Below are positions 12,619 through 45,933 of a DNA stretch of 64,000 nt, piece after piece. Source of the stretch: Amphiura filiformis (Eukaryota; Echinodermata; Ophiuroidea; Amphilepidida; Amphiuridae). The notes below the pieces were generated by a model. That model worked only from the letters and a program-made list of their open reading frames with translations. It did not search any database and was not told the DNA's origin. How positions within the stretch are numbered: the stretch's first letter is position 1; each line of letters starts with the position of its first letter. Made by a program: the position numbers and the translations under genes. The stretch lies in contig NC_092628.1 in NCBI RefSeq assembly GCF_039555335.1, forward strand, positions 78,246,713-78,310,712. The letters are read 5' to 3'.

Positions 12619-12762
12619 ATATCGTCGTTGAGCAGGAAAAACCTGTGTTTGTAGCCCCTGAACATGTTTAAAACAAAACTGCCAATCAGTTACATAGGTT
12701 TTGCTTTAAGCATGTTCAGGGGCCAATGACACATAAGGTTGTTCCTGCCCAACAACGATATC
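12619..12762. repeat. Foldback element, ~144 bp
   Basis: The left end ATATCGTCGTTGAGCAGGAA pairs with the right end TTCCTGCCCAACAACGATAT. An inner pair AGCCCCTGAACATG / CATGTTCAGGGGCC continues the stem. Confidence 0.7.
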
Positions 12763-12910
12763 ACTTGTATTTACCACAGAACTAGAGAAGGAGAACCAGG
12801 ATTCCCTATACCGTCACATACAATTGTGCCGTCGGCTATGGGGAGAAAATTGGGGGTAATCGGGTCCTTGTCGACAGTGCACAGTGCTTGCATGACAACA
12901 AATGCCTTGA

Positions 12911-13042
12911 GCGCATTCCGAGGGAAAACAAAATACCCCAAAGTCCCGGTTCTTCTTTTCAAATTCTATGGCAGTTGCGCATTCCGAGGGAAAACAAAAT
13001 ACCCCAAAGTCCCGGTTCTTCTTTTCAAATTCTATGGCAGTT
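12911..13042 (+). repeat. Perfect tandem duplication, 66-bp unit
   Basis: The unit at 12911-12976 (starting GCGCATTCCGAGGGAAAAC) is repeated without visible change at 12977-13042. The second copy overlaps the left arm of the large hairpin at 13008-13213. Confidence 0.85.
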
Positions 13043-13213
13043 ACAAACCTTTGTTATTTACACACCTTTATGCTTGGGGTACCTTAACCGTAACCGTAAT
13101 ACTAGTTTTAATATACTAGTATTACGGTTACGGTTAAGGTACCCCAAGCATAAAGGTGTGTAAATAACAAAGGTTTGTAACTGCCATAGAATTTGAAAAG
13201 AAGAACCGGGACT
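13008..13213. repeat. Large perfect hairpin, ~100-bp arms with ~8-bp loop
   Basis: Sequence from 13008 (AGTCCCGGTTCTTC) is mirrored to 13213 (GAAGAACCGGGACT) around a centre at 13110.5. The spacer sits between two ACTAGT hexamers (13101-13106, 13115-13120). The arms look identical along their length. A recently formed inverted duplication or a hairpin artefact are both possible. Confidence 0.85.
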
Positions 13214-13694
13214 ACCAATATTTAGCCTATTAGAAAAATGGAAATTTTTTTGGAACATTATTTTTTGTGCTTTTCACACTGGAGATCACTACCATGAAAA
13301 TAAAAACTTATGAACTGATCTTTTAATGTTGAGAACTTCCGGCAAATTTAAAAACAAGCAAAGTTTAAAAAGCACACAAAATTACGCTTTTAAAGATTGC
13401 CATTTTTGCTGTCTCCTTTTTCAAACTTTAATATTAAACTTCAGAATGCATATTTTAACAGAATATTATATTAAATATGTTATTGTTCATAGAAATTGTA
13501 CATTTAATTGCACAAATAAATTAAGTGAAAAGAAAAAGTGATTGCCTTTCTCTGACTGACTTGTGTTAATGAATTGGAATTTCAGGCCTGGAATTGTGTC
13601 ATACCTGAGGAAATTGATATTGATTCAAGCAAACTTGTACTATTTTTGAGAAGGACGGCCCATTAAAATATATTAGTCCTGCTGCCAAACTTAA

Positions 13695-14078
13695 AGCCAT
13701 GTGTGATTTGCTTCACAGCGATGCCCTCAATTTTACTCTACACCTTTTTGCATAATGCCCAGTGGTATAGGCCTACTGTAAAAGACGTAAGCCTGAAGGG
13801 ATGTGATAACAATAAAATTCAAATTCAGAGTTCGCCGATTGAGTGCTTGCCAACTTGTGTGAATGTCAGCTTATGTTTACACATGTTGAGGTTGATGATC
13901 CGTGCAGTATTACATGTAATACGATCGGCGAGCGTAGTTACGCATTGTGGGCGCTAGAATGAAATGACAATTTTCTTCGTTATACCTCATTTGTTTGGCT
14001 CAAAATTAAAAGGGGATAATATGATCAGTGAAACACATTTAAATAGGAATCTATTCTTTATGCAAATCACACATTGAT
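13695..14078. mobile_element. MITE with TTAA target duplication (copy 1)
   Basis: Flanked by TTAA at 13691-13694 and 14079-14082. The left end AGCCATGTGTGATTTGC is matched inverted at the right end (GCAAATCACACATTGAT). Internal and end sequence are shared with the element at 61819-62245, which is about 40 bp longer. No coding capacity. A TTAA duplication is typical of Kolobok and piggyBac families; the assignment is inferred. Confidence 0.7.
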
Positions 14079-14925
14079 TTAACTTTTCCACAGAAGCTTG
14101 TTTTGGTGTCCAATGTTTTTTTGGTAGATTTTGCTTCTCAAGACCACAAATAAGTTAACTGGACTTCTGTCAACATTGAGCATTTGAAGATAATATGGAG
14201 GGTCAAAGTTTATATGGAGGTTAAAATTCAAACTGCTCAATGTTGTTAGAAAGTTTAAAGTTAACCAAATTATTCATCTCCTAAATGGTCCAGAAACACA
14301 ATTTGACCTCCACATGCATTCAAAACCTGAAAAATGCTCTGATCTTCACCACAATAGTCTCAAAGTGTTCACCATTTTAAACATGGTAACAGCAAAAAAG
14401 GGCCAGACCTATATCATTCAATGGATATTGACCGTAGGTCACCATGGCAATGAAATATCCTAGCTATGGCAAACTATTCTTTTCTGCATTTGTTAATAGA
14501 AGACAATTTGAGACTATTTTCATACACATCAGTATTTTGCAGGTTTTGACCTCTGGAGGTCAAATGGTGACCTTTGACATTTTCGCATAACTCCTGAAGG
14601 GAACATCACACAGAGGTAAAAGTATACTTTTTCTGGATCGCTATGACAAGAGGAATGATTTGGTGACCAGCATTTTTCAATGCATTTGAGTAGTTTTGAA
14701 TTGACCTCAGTATGAACTTTGACCCACTATATCTCAAAATGCTCAATGATCTTATTGCCCAGTAATCTTATCTTGGAAAGAGAAGCAAAAACTAAACTGC
14801 TATTTACCCTCCACCTCTGGTCTGGAAAAAATATTACACTTCAATTTCGTCAAATTGATTATTGGGTATTATGACTCGGAATCCAATACTTATGTCGCTA
14901 CCAATCCAATCCATTATTTCGGTAA

Positions 14926-15484
14926 GGAACAACCCAAAAGTTCGATGAAGCCCTATAAACGAAAGTCCTTTCGTTAGGGAGGGAGGGGGGGGTCAAAAAG
15001 TTACGTTTGTAAAGAAGTAGTTAAAACATCGGTCAAAATTAATCTTTTTTGAAGGATGTAATAAATAATTATAAAATTTTAGTATTTTCTGAAGTACGAT
15101 ATTGACATTTTACAGTGGTTGCTTCAAAATGATTTCAAATAAATTTCAAATAAATATAGAGTGCAGTACTCGCAACCTGCAACTTTAAGTTCATTTTTAA
15201 AGCAGCTGTACCGCACTTTGATTCTTTTTTATTTGAAAACCCAGCAAGTCCTAATTTTTTATTTAATTTAAATGAAACAGAATTATTTTGTTCCGTATAC
15301 GTGATCAATATCCTAGCAATGTCGCACCCCTCCACAACTCCATCGACCATAGTGACGGCTCTGTGCCCAATGAATACGGGTTGGAATTTTTGATATTTGA
15401 CACTTACGTTAGAGGGGAGGGGGTTAGCCTTCTAACGAAAGGACTTTCGTTTATAGGGCTTCATCGAACTTTTGGGTTGTTCCC
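14926..15484. mobile_element. MITE with ~52-bp terminal inverted repeats and TAA target duplication
   Basis: Left TIR 14926-14977 (starts GGAACAACCCAAAAGTTCG) is matched inverted at 15432-15484. The element is flanked by TAA at 14923-14925 and 15485-15487. The left end lacks one G present at the right end. A 3-bp TWA duplication suggests a PIF/Harbinger-type non-autonomous element (inferred). Short open frames inside are not genes. Confidence 0.75.
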
Positions 15485-16569
15485 TAAGGGCACTCCAAAT
15501 ATGGTTCTAAATGTTGGTGCACAACACAGTAAGTAAACAAACAGGAATGCAAATTTACAATATCACCTGAGCATTTAATTTCACAATGCAACACACAATG
15601 TCAGTACAAAATACATTTTACTTACACAACTGCACAAAAAATTGAACCTGAGCATATTACCTGAGAATTAATTTTCATAACACTTATATAACTGGTAGCA
15701 CCACTGGTTGACTCACACACTGTCAGTAAAGGTACAAAATCCATGTTTTTTTTTTTTTTTTAATAAATGAACTAATGTGTTACTGTTACACAAATATTAG
15801 GACGGTAGGACTGAGTGTTTAATTTTCACAACACTCCTAATGCCATATAGAATTGTTGACACACATGCAGGCCTGTAACCAAATTGCCAAATTCCAAAAA
15901 AAGTCCCCTTTCTTGACCCAAAATGTCCCATTGAGATTTTTAGCCCCTTTTGGTCAAAAACAGTCCATAAGTTTGACCCAAATCTGCCCACAAGTCCACT
16001 TTTTCAACACTTGCCCCCCCAAATAAAACCTGGTTATGGGCCTGCACACACACACAATGTCACTACAAAATACACATTTTCTTTATAAGAGTACCCACAG
16101 CGTTCTTCATTCGTCCATTGAATGGGCCTGTAATATACAAGGAGAGCCTCGATCTGAAAACATGCATGAATAGGAAATGCATGTCACACATGTTGTATAA
16201 TACTAAAAAAAATACGTAATTCTTCCTTTCAAGGATATTGCCTGTTCGAGACTCTCCTTGCACATTATGAAACCTTGCAATGAGCAAACAGCGTTGTTGA
16301 CACACCCCACACAATGCCAGTACAAAATATGTTTTTCTTGTTTACATTAATTCATGTATGAGTTTTGTAACCCTTTCCATTTCATGTTTAGGTATATTTA
16401 TGACAGGAAAACAAAACATTTTTCTATGGAACCAACTGTCAGAGTTTGTGTGTTTTTTTGTTTGTTTGTTTATAGTGCCGTAACAGAAAGGTCACTTTGA
16501 ATTAGCCATATAAAATTAATGAATTGATGGAGTGATTCCCCCATGCAAAAGGTCCTAGAGCATTCAAAA

Positions 16570-16690
16570 GTTTATTTAAGAAAAATCTGAAAACAAATCC
16601 CATGAATTGGGGGGGGGGGAAAGAACCAAACATAATGTTTGGTTCTCACCCCCCCCCCCCCAATTAATGGGATTTGTAAGATTTTTTTTA
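16570..16690. repeat. Hairpin with G-run/C-run stem in the P2X7-tail gene 3' region
   Basis: AAATCCCATGAATTGGGGGG pairs with CCCCCCAATTAATGGGATTT, and the inner AGAACCAAACAT pairs with ATGTTTGGTTCT. The stem holds a run of about 10 G opposite about 13 C. It falls between the stop codon and a candidate polyadenylation signal of the minus-strand gene. Confidence 0.75.
16571..16576 (-). promoter_or_regulatory. Candidate polyadenylation signal (AATAAA, minus strand)
   Basis: TTTATT on the plus strand reads AATAAA on the minus strand, about 271 bp after the TAA of the P2X7-tail gene. Confidence 0.4.
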
Positions 16691-16846
16691 ACATTAATTA
16701 CATACGGCCTTATTTGTAAAAAAACCCAGAAACAACAAACAACCACAAAATGTCCACCTTGTCTAGGCCTGCCGGCTCACAGAACAAAGTGTTTTGTTCT
16801 TGTGAATATACACAAGAGTCCTTTTATAAGCTACATGAAAAGTCCA

Positions 16847-17033
16847 TTACAAATGCCATGCATCACCCACTTCATCCGCTTCTTTGAAGGATATGTAGCT
16901 CTCATCATTTTCCTCTGGGAAATTGGCCCTGATCGTAAGAACAACACATGCTGGTGTAGCCCTCCTGTTGTACCGGCCAAGCCGTTGGTGAATCCAATAG
17001 GTGTATGCCCGGTACGAAACATGACGATAGAGC
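16847..17033 (-). CDS. P2X7-tail gene, coding exon 3
   Basis: Acceptor with pyrimidine tract (TTTTCTTTTGATATCAACAG). Encodes LYRHVSYRAYTYWIHQRLGR and the acidic C-terminus; TAA at 16849-16847. The open frame on the plus strand over the same bases is a shadow. Confidence 0.88.
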
Positions 17034-18658
17034 CTGTTGATATCAAAAGAAAAAGGAAAATTGTAAGAGTGAGTTTTGGTGAAATTAACATACAGGGCAA
17101 AATTGGTACATGTGCTAAGAAAATTTATGTTACAGGGCCTCCAAGAATAGCAATGCTTTTATACTGAAAGAGCTACCTTGTATAAAGAAAGGTCGAAATA
17201 AATAAATAAAAATTATGACAGTATCATTTGTACTGTTTAATTCTCAGACAAAAATGTTGGAAAAAACATTGCCATTGTGTCAATGCATGTATTAAAATCA
17301 TGTAACAATTTACATGTCACTGCTATCAAACCCTGACAATTTAAAAAAAAATATTTGAAAATGTAAAACAGGTAAAACTGCAAGAGGGGATGGGAGCTAT
17401 ACCATTTGTACAAGTACATCGAGTAGTGTAGCATAAAGTGTCAAAACAAAATGTTCACTTTGAAATAAATAGCAAGCTTAGCTTACCTGTTTGTCCAACC
17501 ATCTCCGCCAGGGCCATACCCACGCACCTCCTTTAGGCTATTTACAACCATATGTAAAACAGCAGGGGTAAGGCAAACTGGGGCAAAATCCGGATGTTCG
17601 GTGATACAATTATAATCCTCAAGCTTTTCATCCAATGCTGTATGCTCGTGGCAGCACTCACACATTTGCCTTGTCGGATTTTGTGGCACATCACAATTGT
17701 TACAGTCGCACCATCTTTCAACTGCGAGTTCACCTATCAACAATAAATTAAAAGTGACACAAATCAGTATCAATCGAGTTCTATCATCATAATTAGCAAA
17801 ATCACTCTCACATGGATGCCAAGCCGGTCAAGGTAGCAAAATATCACACCAAGGTAGTAGATGTTTGAAAAAGCTCACGCATCATCAATAATAATAAAGA
17901 AAGTGGGTGGAGGGCAGGGTTAACTTTTTTATTTTGATCATTCTAGATTCTCGAGCGCCTGGTCACGCGTCACGCCACTGTCTCACGCCAAGCAATTCCG
18001 AAAAGTTCACAGGCCTGCATAATATTATTAGGTTTCATGGATATTATATAAAAAGCTTTTCAATTTCAATTGACCATGATTCATGTCGATGTACTTGCTG
18101 TATCGGTACAATCATACAATGGGTAGTGTTTCAGTGATCATTGCCATGTTGCGTTCATGGTGTATGATGTATCAAGTAATTTGTACGTAGTACAACAAGT
18201 CATACATAGAATATATGAATTTTATCCTTTCCACACAAAAATAAAAATCATCGTATAGATCACCTGTACTAATTTGTACGTACATCAATTTGACAACAAA
18301 TGAACAATGCATGATGATCATGATGCTCACGGATATATGTGTATAAACTGTATACTACTAGTACTAGGCTTAAAATAAAATCAGAGCTCAAACCAGAGGA
18401 CGTTCGCGCACATTTTTAGGCAAATGTAAATTTCGATGGGATTTGTAACAGCTGTATTAATTTAAAAGAGAACACAAAATGATACGTACCTTCGAGTCTT
18501 TGCTGCAGAATTCTGTTCCGATCATCATTATGATCAACTTCAGCCACTACATTTTGAACTTCGTCTTGCAGTTGTTCTCGGCGCCTCTGTATTTCTTCAG
18601 CCGTAAAACGGGGCTCATACTGAAAGGGTGCTAAATTATCTGGGATTTGCCCGTTCAT
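16847..18658 (-). CDS. P2X7 cytoplasmic-tail (ballast) domain protein, complete three-exon gene
   Basis: Coding exons 18658-18490, 17733-17487 and 17033-16847 (169+247+187 nt) join in compatible phases to a 200-residue protein. Residues 1-56 are charged and probably helical (EEIQRRREQLQDEVQNVVAE). From about residue 60 the protein shows the P2X7 intracellular tail signature: RWCDCNNC, CECCHEH, then CITEHPDFAPVCL, then YRAYTYWIHQRLGRYNRRATPACVV and a short acidic end. The Cys residues fit the zinc-binding cluster of this domain. In vertebrates it hangs below the P2X7 ATP-gated channel and binds zinc and guanine nucleotide. Here there is no channel, membrane segment or signal peptide, so a soluble cytosolic protein is expected. 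Both acceptors have pyrimidine tracts; donors are GTACGT and GTAAGC. The next upstream in-frame context gives no better start. Function of stand-alone copies is not known to me. Confidence 0.88.
17487..17733 (-). CDS. P2X7-tail gene, coding exon 2
   Basis: Acceptor ATTTATTGTTGATAG, donor GTAAGC. Encodes both Cys-rich motifs and the CITEHPDF motif, and ends in GDGWTN plus two bases of an Arg codon. Confidence 0.88.
18490..18658 (-). CDS. P2X7-tail gene, coding exon 1
   Basis: ATG at 18658-18656 through CTCGAAG, donor GTACGTATC. Encodes the charged N-terminal helix and ends in phase 1 (the first base of a Gly codon). Confidence 0.85.
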
Positions 18659-19551
18659 CCTGGAAATTTATTATGATAAAATAGGATGGAAATTGTCGAA
18701 AAAAATGCAATGTCTCTGTGAAATGCTGAAGTAAACACGCCAAGTGAAGTGAACGCTGATCAGCTGGCCTTCGTCAAAAAAATAGAAATACTTTCACATC
18801 GTTGCGCAGCAACAAGAATTAGGCTTTCCCAAGTCTCGCGGCTTTCTGATCGCATTACAGTATTATGCAGAATTTTACCGGATAAATTTGACTAGATTGT
18901 TATTAAATAAATGTTATTAACGTAAAATTCCACCATTTAAAATCATTCAGCAGAAAAAAAAGATGACATTTAGCCATAAAATGGACTAAGCTGAACTCCT
19001 AGTCTTGACTCAAGCCCATTGCATTACCGATACCGTAACATGTTACAATGCAAGGCGAGAAAATACCGTGCTAAAATACTCCTTTTTGAACATAATAGGG
19101 CAAAATACTTCAGATAAATACAAGAAAACGGAAGTGGAAGAGTATTTCTTTGTAATTTTGTAACAATTTTCATTTAGTTTGTTGGCATATATAATGAAAA
19201 TCACTCGTAAAATTTGGGATCGATTCATGCTACTCTGTTCTGAAAAGCGTGTGTTTTCTTTCGTGGCTGATGAGAATATAGCACGGTGACGTCACAATCT
19301 ATCCCATAATAGTTCGCGAATCAACTCGACCTATCCCATCGGCACTTTCGGCAATTTCGATCTCGCGGTGGGAATTTTAAATAATACAGGGAGAGAGTAA
19401 ACGGTTTAAATTAATTTTTTCACGATGTAGACATTTTTATACTTTCAAATCATCAAAGTTGCACTTGATAAATATTTATAAAACATATGAAAGCTAATGT
19501 TATTACCGTTGAAGTTCTCCTTTAAGTGTAATTTCGTGTTTCTCACCTATA

Positions 19552-20457
19552 GTCCAATTGATTTCAGTTTGCATGCACTACAATCGTGTATATCATGTTA
19601 AAAGTGTCATATTTGGCAGATGAGTAGGACTATAATATTGCTAAAAAATCTAGGATGTGGAGGCATTTAATAGTACCCTCATTTTAGTAGAAAAGGGTCA
19701 TTGAACGCTGCATACAGTTCAAAATTACCCAGACCTGTTCGAAAGTCATACCATCGTGATCTTCTGGTAGTAAGGATTCAGAAAAGTATACTTTGACATA
19801 TCTATGATGTATGGTTATGACGTTATGGGCAAAAGAGTAGCATTGTGACGTTATAGTACCAATTTTGCCCCCGCAGGGGGCGAAAGTGAAATTTGCTCTG
19901 ATTTTGATGAAACTGGTCTCAAATTATTTGTCTTGTTGCAAGAAACCAGAAAAAGAATAGTTTTAACCATCTTGGGTGCTCTCTTATCCAGGTAACACAA
20001 CAATTTGTCAAGGTCAAATTGATTCAATAGAACCATAGACTCTCAGAGTCTATGATAGAATTCAATGGGTGTTGTCGATTTTGATGTGTTACTAACGTAA
20101 CGAAACATCCTGCATAGCGCAAAGTATTATTTGTCTGATTTATCATGAAAAGCCCAATAATTTGGGACCATTTTCAACAAAATCGGAGCATTTTCAAAAT
20201 TTGCTCCATGTGGTGCCAAAATTAGACCTATGACGTCACGATGTTACATTTTTGCTCGTAACTCGATAACGGTACATCGTAAATATATCAAACTATACCT
20301 TTTCTGAATCTTGATCTTGTAAATTTCAATGACCTTTTCCCACAACGGTTCTGTTTAAATGCATACATAGCCTTTAATGATCAGCGCTGTATCTCTGCCA
20401 AATGCAAGAAATTTAACATCATTTGCACGATTGTTACGGGAATTTATTGGACTACTA
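19552..20457. repeat. Foldback element ~0.9 kb (copy 1)
   Basis: The left end TATAGTCCAATTGATTTCAG is mirrored by the right end (ATTTATTGGACTACTATA). Inner segments also pair, for example the CAGAAAAG.TATA segments and the TGACGTTA/TGACGTCA segments. A second copy of the same family lies at about 26155-28372. No coding sequence. Boundaries are approximate. Confidence 0.6.
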
Positions 20458-20533
20458 TAAATAATGTGTAACTAAATTTTTAAAAGAAATGTATTGTGTT
20501 TTATTTTATTTGTTGTTATCTTCATTTTTACAG

Positions 20534-41600
<21,067 letters not shown>

Positions 41601-41804
41601 ACAACAGGTTAAACAAACTATAGCCTAAAATAGAGTTCTTGTACATAGGATCTGTAAGGTTTACCTTTAAATGGTTATATATTTGTTGTCATAATTTGCA
41701 ACATATTTATTTATAAATAACTATATTTACCATATGGAGTACAACTAACAGAAAGTATTGCGTAACTGCTTCAGTACTGTTTTAGAAAATTCATGTATAT
41801 TATG

Positions 41805-41810
41805 ATTAAA
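41805..41810 (+). promoter_or_regulatory. Candidate polyadenylation signal (ATTAAA)
   Basis: The common variant ATTAAA lies about 205 bp after the TRPA1-like stop codon. No AATAAA was seen nearer. Confidence 0.35.
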
Positions 41811-44800
41811 TACATTGTACAAGAATAGTGACTGAAATATATCTAACCCGTATAAAAGGTGAATGGAACACATGATAGCACATTGTATTAAAATGATATC
41901 AACAACGTAATCCCCACGTTTTCAAAGAAAATTTGGATTCAGTGAAACTCCATATTTTTCTCATTGACCGTGTGAAATATTACGGATGAAAGATGTTTTT
42001 ATGTCAAAGGCATTAACAGCAAAAAACTGTCATCTCGTACATGTAGAAGCTGCTGACAAGTGAATAACTCCTTGCTGAAGCGAGCCCGCGTGAACTCAGT
42101 CTCTCAACCGGCAGGTCATGTGATCTGATATATATCCGATGTTGTTGTGTCCAATGCATATTCCAACATTCAGCGCAAGTGCATTATTGTGTCAAATCTG
42201 TAGAGCATTTTTTAACTTATTTTATACACGACAAAGAATGTCTGCAATTGCTGCTATACTGCTAACAAGATGCTAAATTCTTATTCAATGGGTGCGTCTT
42301 GTAAAGAATTCACGTAATTTGATTGGTTTTCGGGTGTATAATATCTTACAATAGTTGATAGTGATATTAGTCAGGGCGCGCGCCGCCACGTAACGGCGGC
42401 ACGCTTGTTGCTCCTCAATGATCACGCGATAATGCGTTCGCGTAATACACGTGCGAGAACTAAGAACGCGATTCGGCGGCTTAGATGTTCGTGATGGTTT
42501 CGTTCATTTAAAACAACGGGGATGTCCTCACAAAAGTAACTTTATTTTTGTCTGAAAAAAGGCAGTTTTTCTCGCAAAAATTACATTAAAACCGGCATCC
42601 ACTACTCAAAATATTGGCCAGCCCATCCATTATGACACGATATTGTATAGGCAAAAGACAAAATCCTATCATTTACTCTCTAAATGTCGGAACATTGATC
42701 TAATATGAATGCTCTACCTTCAAGAAAATGAATAAAATTTGCAAGTTTAGAACGCAAGCGCGTGGTACGCGAAACTTCGCGACAGTGCAATTTATGCAAT
42801 ATTCACTCGGTGATTTTTTTCTGACGGCTTTTCTGATTGGATATGTGATTCTAAAAGTGTATGAAAATATATATTGCTGTAATATATTTACGTTGTTTGT
42901 CCATAAAGAAGGGCAGTTTATCTGCTCGAAACGTGTTTTGTATATAAATTACAGATTGATGTAAATGCCTTATTTTTTTTTAAAATACGCAGCTTTCGGC
43001 TGAACCACTAGCAGGCTATGTTAGCACATAATTATATGACAATGACAAAGGTACCAAAATCTGAATTTTGATGATTTTTACAATCACTGAATGGGCCTTT
43101 AATTGTCTACCTGACCTCTGCTGGGAGGAAGCAACTTGATGTCCGATCAGACTTGGACAACGAACGAGCGAAATTAAGGCAATGTTGCTCCTTCCTAGCC
43201 AGTGGCGTAACTATAGGGTTGGTAGCGCCCGGGGCAAGAAACAAAATTGGCGCCCCTACACCACCCGAGAATATCTTAGACGCGGGCAGTTGCGTAGCTA
43301 GGGATTGAAACACTTGCGAAATTTTGGACAAATAAAGCCTACCACTAATTCATTTTGGTTACTAGAAGTTGAATATCGGTCTTGAAATGTTCTTTCAATT
43401 GCGAAAATTGTGACTTTCATCGCTTGGAGGGGCGCAGAATCGATGCTGAATTAGTCAATTTGGCGCCCCCTAAGGGTGACGCCCGGGACACGTTTCCCCT
43501 ACCCCCAGATGGCTTATCTGACTAGATAAGCTGAAAGGGGATATCAGACGATTGGCGCCGCGCCTCCGTGGCTGCCACCCTAATCCAGTCATATTGTATA
43601 AACTATCATGACTATTGTATACATTAAAATCTACCTGAACCAAACTCCCATGCCCCACCCGAGAATCAAAGGTGCATCCCTAATGTTTGCCACTGAGGTG
43701 TGGGAATGCGTGAAATTGATTCGTCTATACGCGCGAGTACGCACTGTGGATGCTCAGGTATGAATGAGCTGTAAGGAGATATCAGACGATTGGCAACTCA
43801 TATACTTTGGGCTTGGGTTTCAAGTATTGCTACAAATCTGGGCGGTTCAATTGTTGAGACTCACTTCCTTATTCCGCAATCACGTGGTTCCATAGCTACA
43901 TGAAAAAATTATAGACGAATCCTTTTTCACGCATTCCTACACCTCAATGGCAGCCATAGCTGGGTCCCCCCTTGTGTCTATTCCACCTAAAATGTGAAAT
44001 GATGTGGCCTTGGCAGGGATATTAAACTGCATTCCATCACCCGTGTTACACGTAGACAAAAGAATGATGAAAGTTTACATCACAATACAATTCAACATCG
44101 ATTTTTAAGCGGATTTAATCCACCCAATTGGGCCGTAACAACACAGTTTGGTGCAGACGGGAGCCAGTAATGGCCGACTGAATTCTGACCATCACTTGGC
44201 TCGTTGGATTCGTCTATATGGAAATTCATAACCAATCAGCCCGCCAATCAGCGATTAATATTTCGAGCTTGACACCAGATGGTCTGTTACGCAGGAGCAC
44301 AAGCCGGCTGGGACCGCGACTAATCAAAAAGCATTGACAGACTAGACTGTGGAGTGAATTAAACTGGTGGCCGTGATATACATACCAGTGATTGCAGGTA
44401 CGTGATCAGTTGCAGATCGTCTCTGTACGAACAAAAACCATCTGCTTTGAGTTTATCACACCACTTAATAGTTCACCGCTGTACGCCATTCTGATTAGTT
44501 TCTAATTCTAGAGGAATCAAACTAGGGATGCACGATTACTTGTCCGGAAAGAGCCAAGTGGTAAGTTTTCAAACTGTGATAAATATTTCTTGTTTTTATG
44601 TAGCATCCGATGTTTAAAAGAGATGGATATTAACTCACTCAGAACGGTGGTCACCAGCTTATTTTGTTATGCATAGTCGTGCTAAAAGTCTATCGATACA
44701 TGTTGAAATCAGCACAATTCAGAGATACACTTTATTGCTATGAAATTATTTTTTTCGGTCAAATATAAAGTAATAATTGTTTTCCTTCAGAAATTCATTT

Positions 44801-45240
44801 CAAAACAATTAGCTGGAATTCAAAATAGTTTTTAGTTGGGCTTAGGCTTATTTTTTATCTAAAGGATGTGCTTACATTGTATTATCATGCCTCATCTTAT
44901 GTTGGAGAATGTAGGTAGATTCATCCTTTGCCCTGTTCCCCTGTGCTGATTGTATGTGTTCTTGTGGGAATCAATTAGGTTTAGCCACTTTGAAAGTGAC
45001 TTTGTCACTATCTGGCTATCCCTGCCAGGGGTTCTCTTGTCCTTTGTTTAAATTGTTCCTGGTTAAGGCATGCCATCTCTCTATTTTCTCCAACATGGGT
45101 CAATTCAATTTCAATTTCTTGCTTTATGACCTTCCATGGCTTATATTTTTATATCTTTGCATGTGTAACCTACTCATCTCTACCTTTCACCTTTCACTCT
45201 TTCTATAATCTTTTCTTGCTATAATTTTTTTCATTTCGCA
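41811..45240. other. Intergenic stretch, no gene recognised
   Basis: Between the TRPA1-like gene and the RTE LINE. Contains a possible hAT-type end (CAGTGGCGTA at 43200-43209, followed by GGGGCAAG-type sequence) and short non-coding open frames. Nothing else supportable. Confidence 0.5.
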
Positions 45241-45535
45241 AACCAGTTAGCAAGGATAGGTGAGTCAAACTAGTTGGCTTGGTAGGATGTTTAACATCAG
45301 GTTTTGTCTAGGACAATGGGTTTTGTCCTTAGTATAGGGTAGAGCGCCGAATCCCAGGGGCGATTACCGACTGTAATATCACTCTGGGGTACAGGATACA
45401 GATCCCCAGTTTGATGGTGAAGGCGAGCGCCACATGGGCACCTTCTTATGTGCCATCCCCTGTACACCGTGTTCAGTTATACTGTCTACAGGAGCAGGCA
45501 GTGTGGATGCTAACTGGTATTGTGTCTATCTCTTT

Positions 45536-45560
45536 CATCTTTCTTTCTTTCTTTCTTTCT
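45536..45560 (+). repeat. (CTTT)n microsatellite in the RTE 5' region
   Basis: Five to six CTTT/TTTC units just before the presumed endonuclease leader. Confidence 0.85.
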
Positions 45561-45933
45561 CCCAATCATAGAGTATAAGTAGGTTGTTTTTAACATCTTG
45601 GGATGCAAATAACATCTTGCCACCACTGAGCCCCGGGCGGTGGTAAACAATCCCGGCCAACTCAGGCAGCTTGAGTGGGGTAGTGGGACCCCTGATGAAG
45701 GAAATGTCAGCTAGAGCCAAATGAGCTTTTCTTGGGGAATAGCCAACGGCATCCACAACTGGATCTGGGCAGCAGCAGATTTCAGTAGGAGATACTAGGC
45801 AGAAGATGAAGTCAATGACTGGTCTTACTGGCAGGTTTTTCTAGAGATTGGAGAGCTACTAGCTGGAGTCTAGGGAATGGTCTCCTTTCTACTGCGCAAT
45901 GGTGGAAGGCAACGGCAAACCACCACCGACTAA

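Larger units (their letters stand above)
11905..12620. repeat. Composite nest: interspersed repeat interrupted by a TIR element and a palindrome
   Basis: The flanks (to about 11998 and from about 12534) match the contiguous repeat near 3160-3480. Between them lie a unit bounded by a perfect 23-bp inverted repeat (about 11990-12012 and 12357-12379, containing TTATGTCTTCAGAATC), then a palindrome at about 12376-12534. Insertion order is inferred from the uninterrupted copy. Confidence 0.65.

Noticed and set aside
16607..17167. 186-codon plus-strand open frame
   Set aside because: It lies antisense to exon 3 of the P2X7-tail gene and starts in a G-run hairpin. The minus-strand frame with splice-compatible P2X7 motifs explains the conservation.
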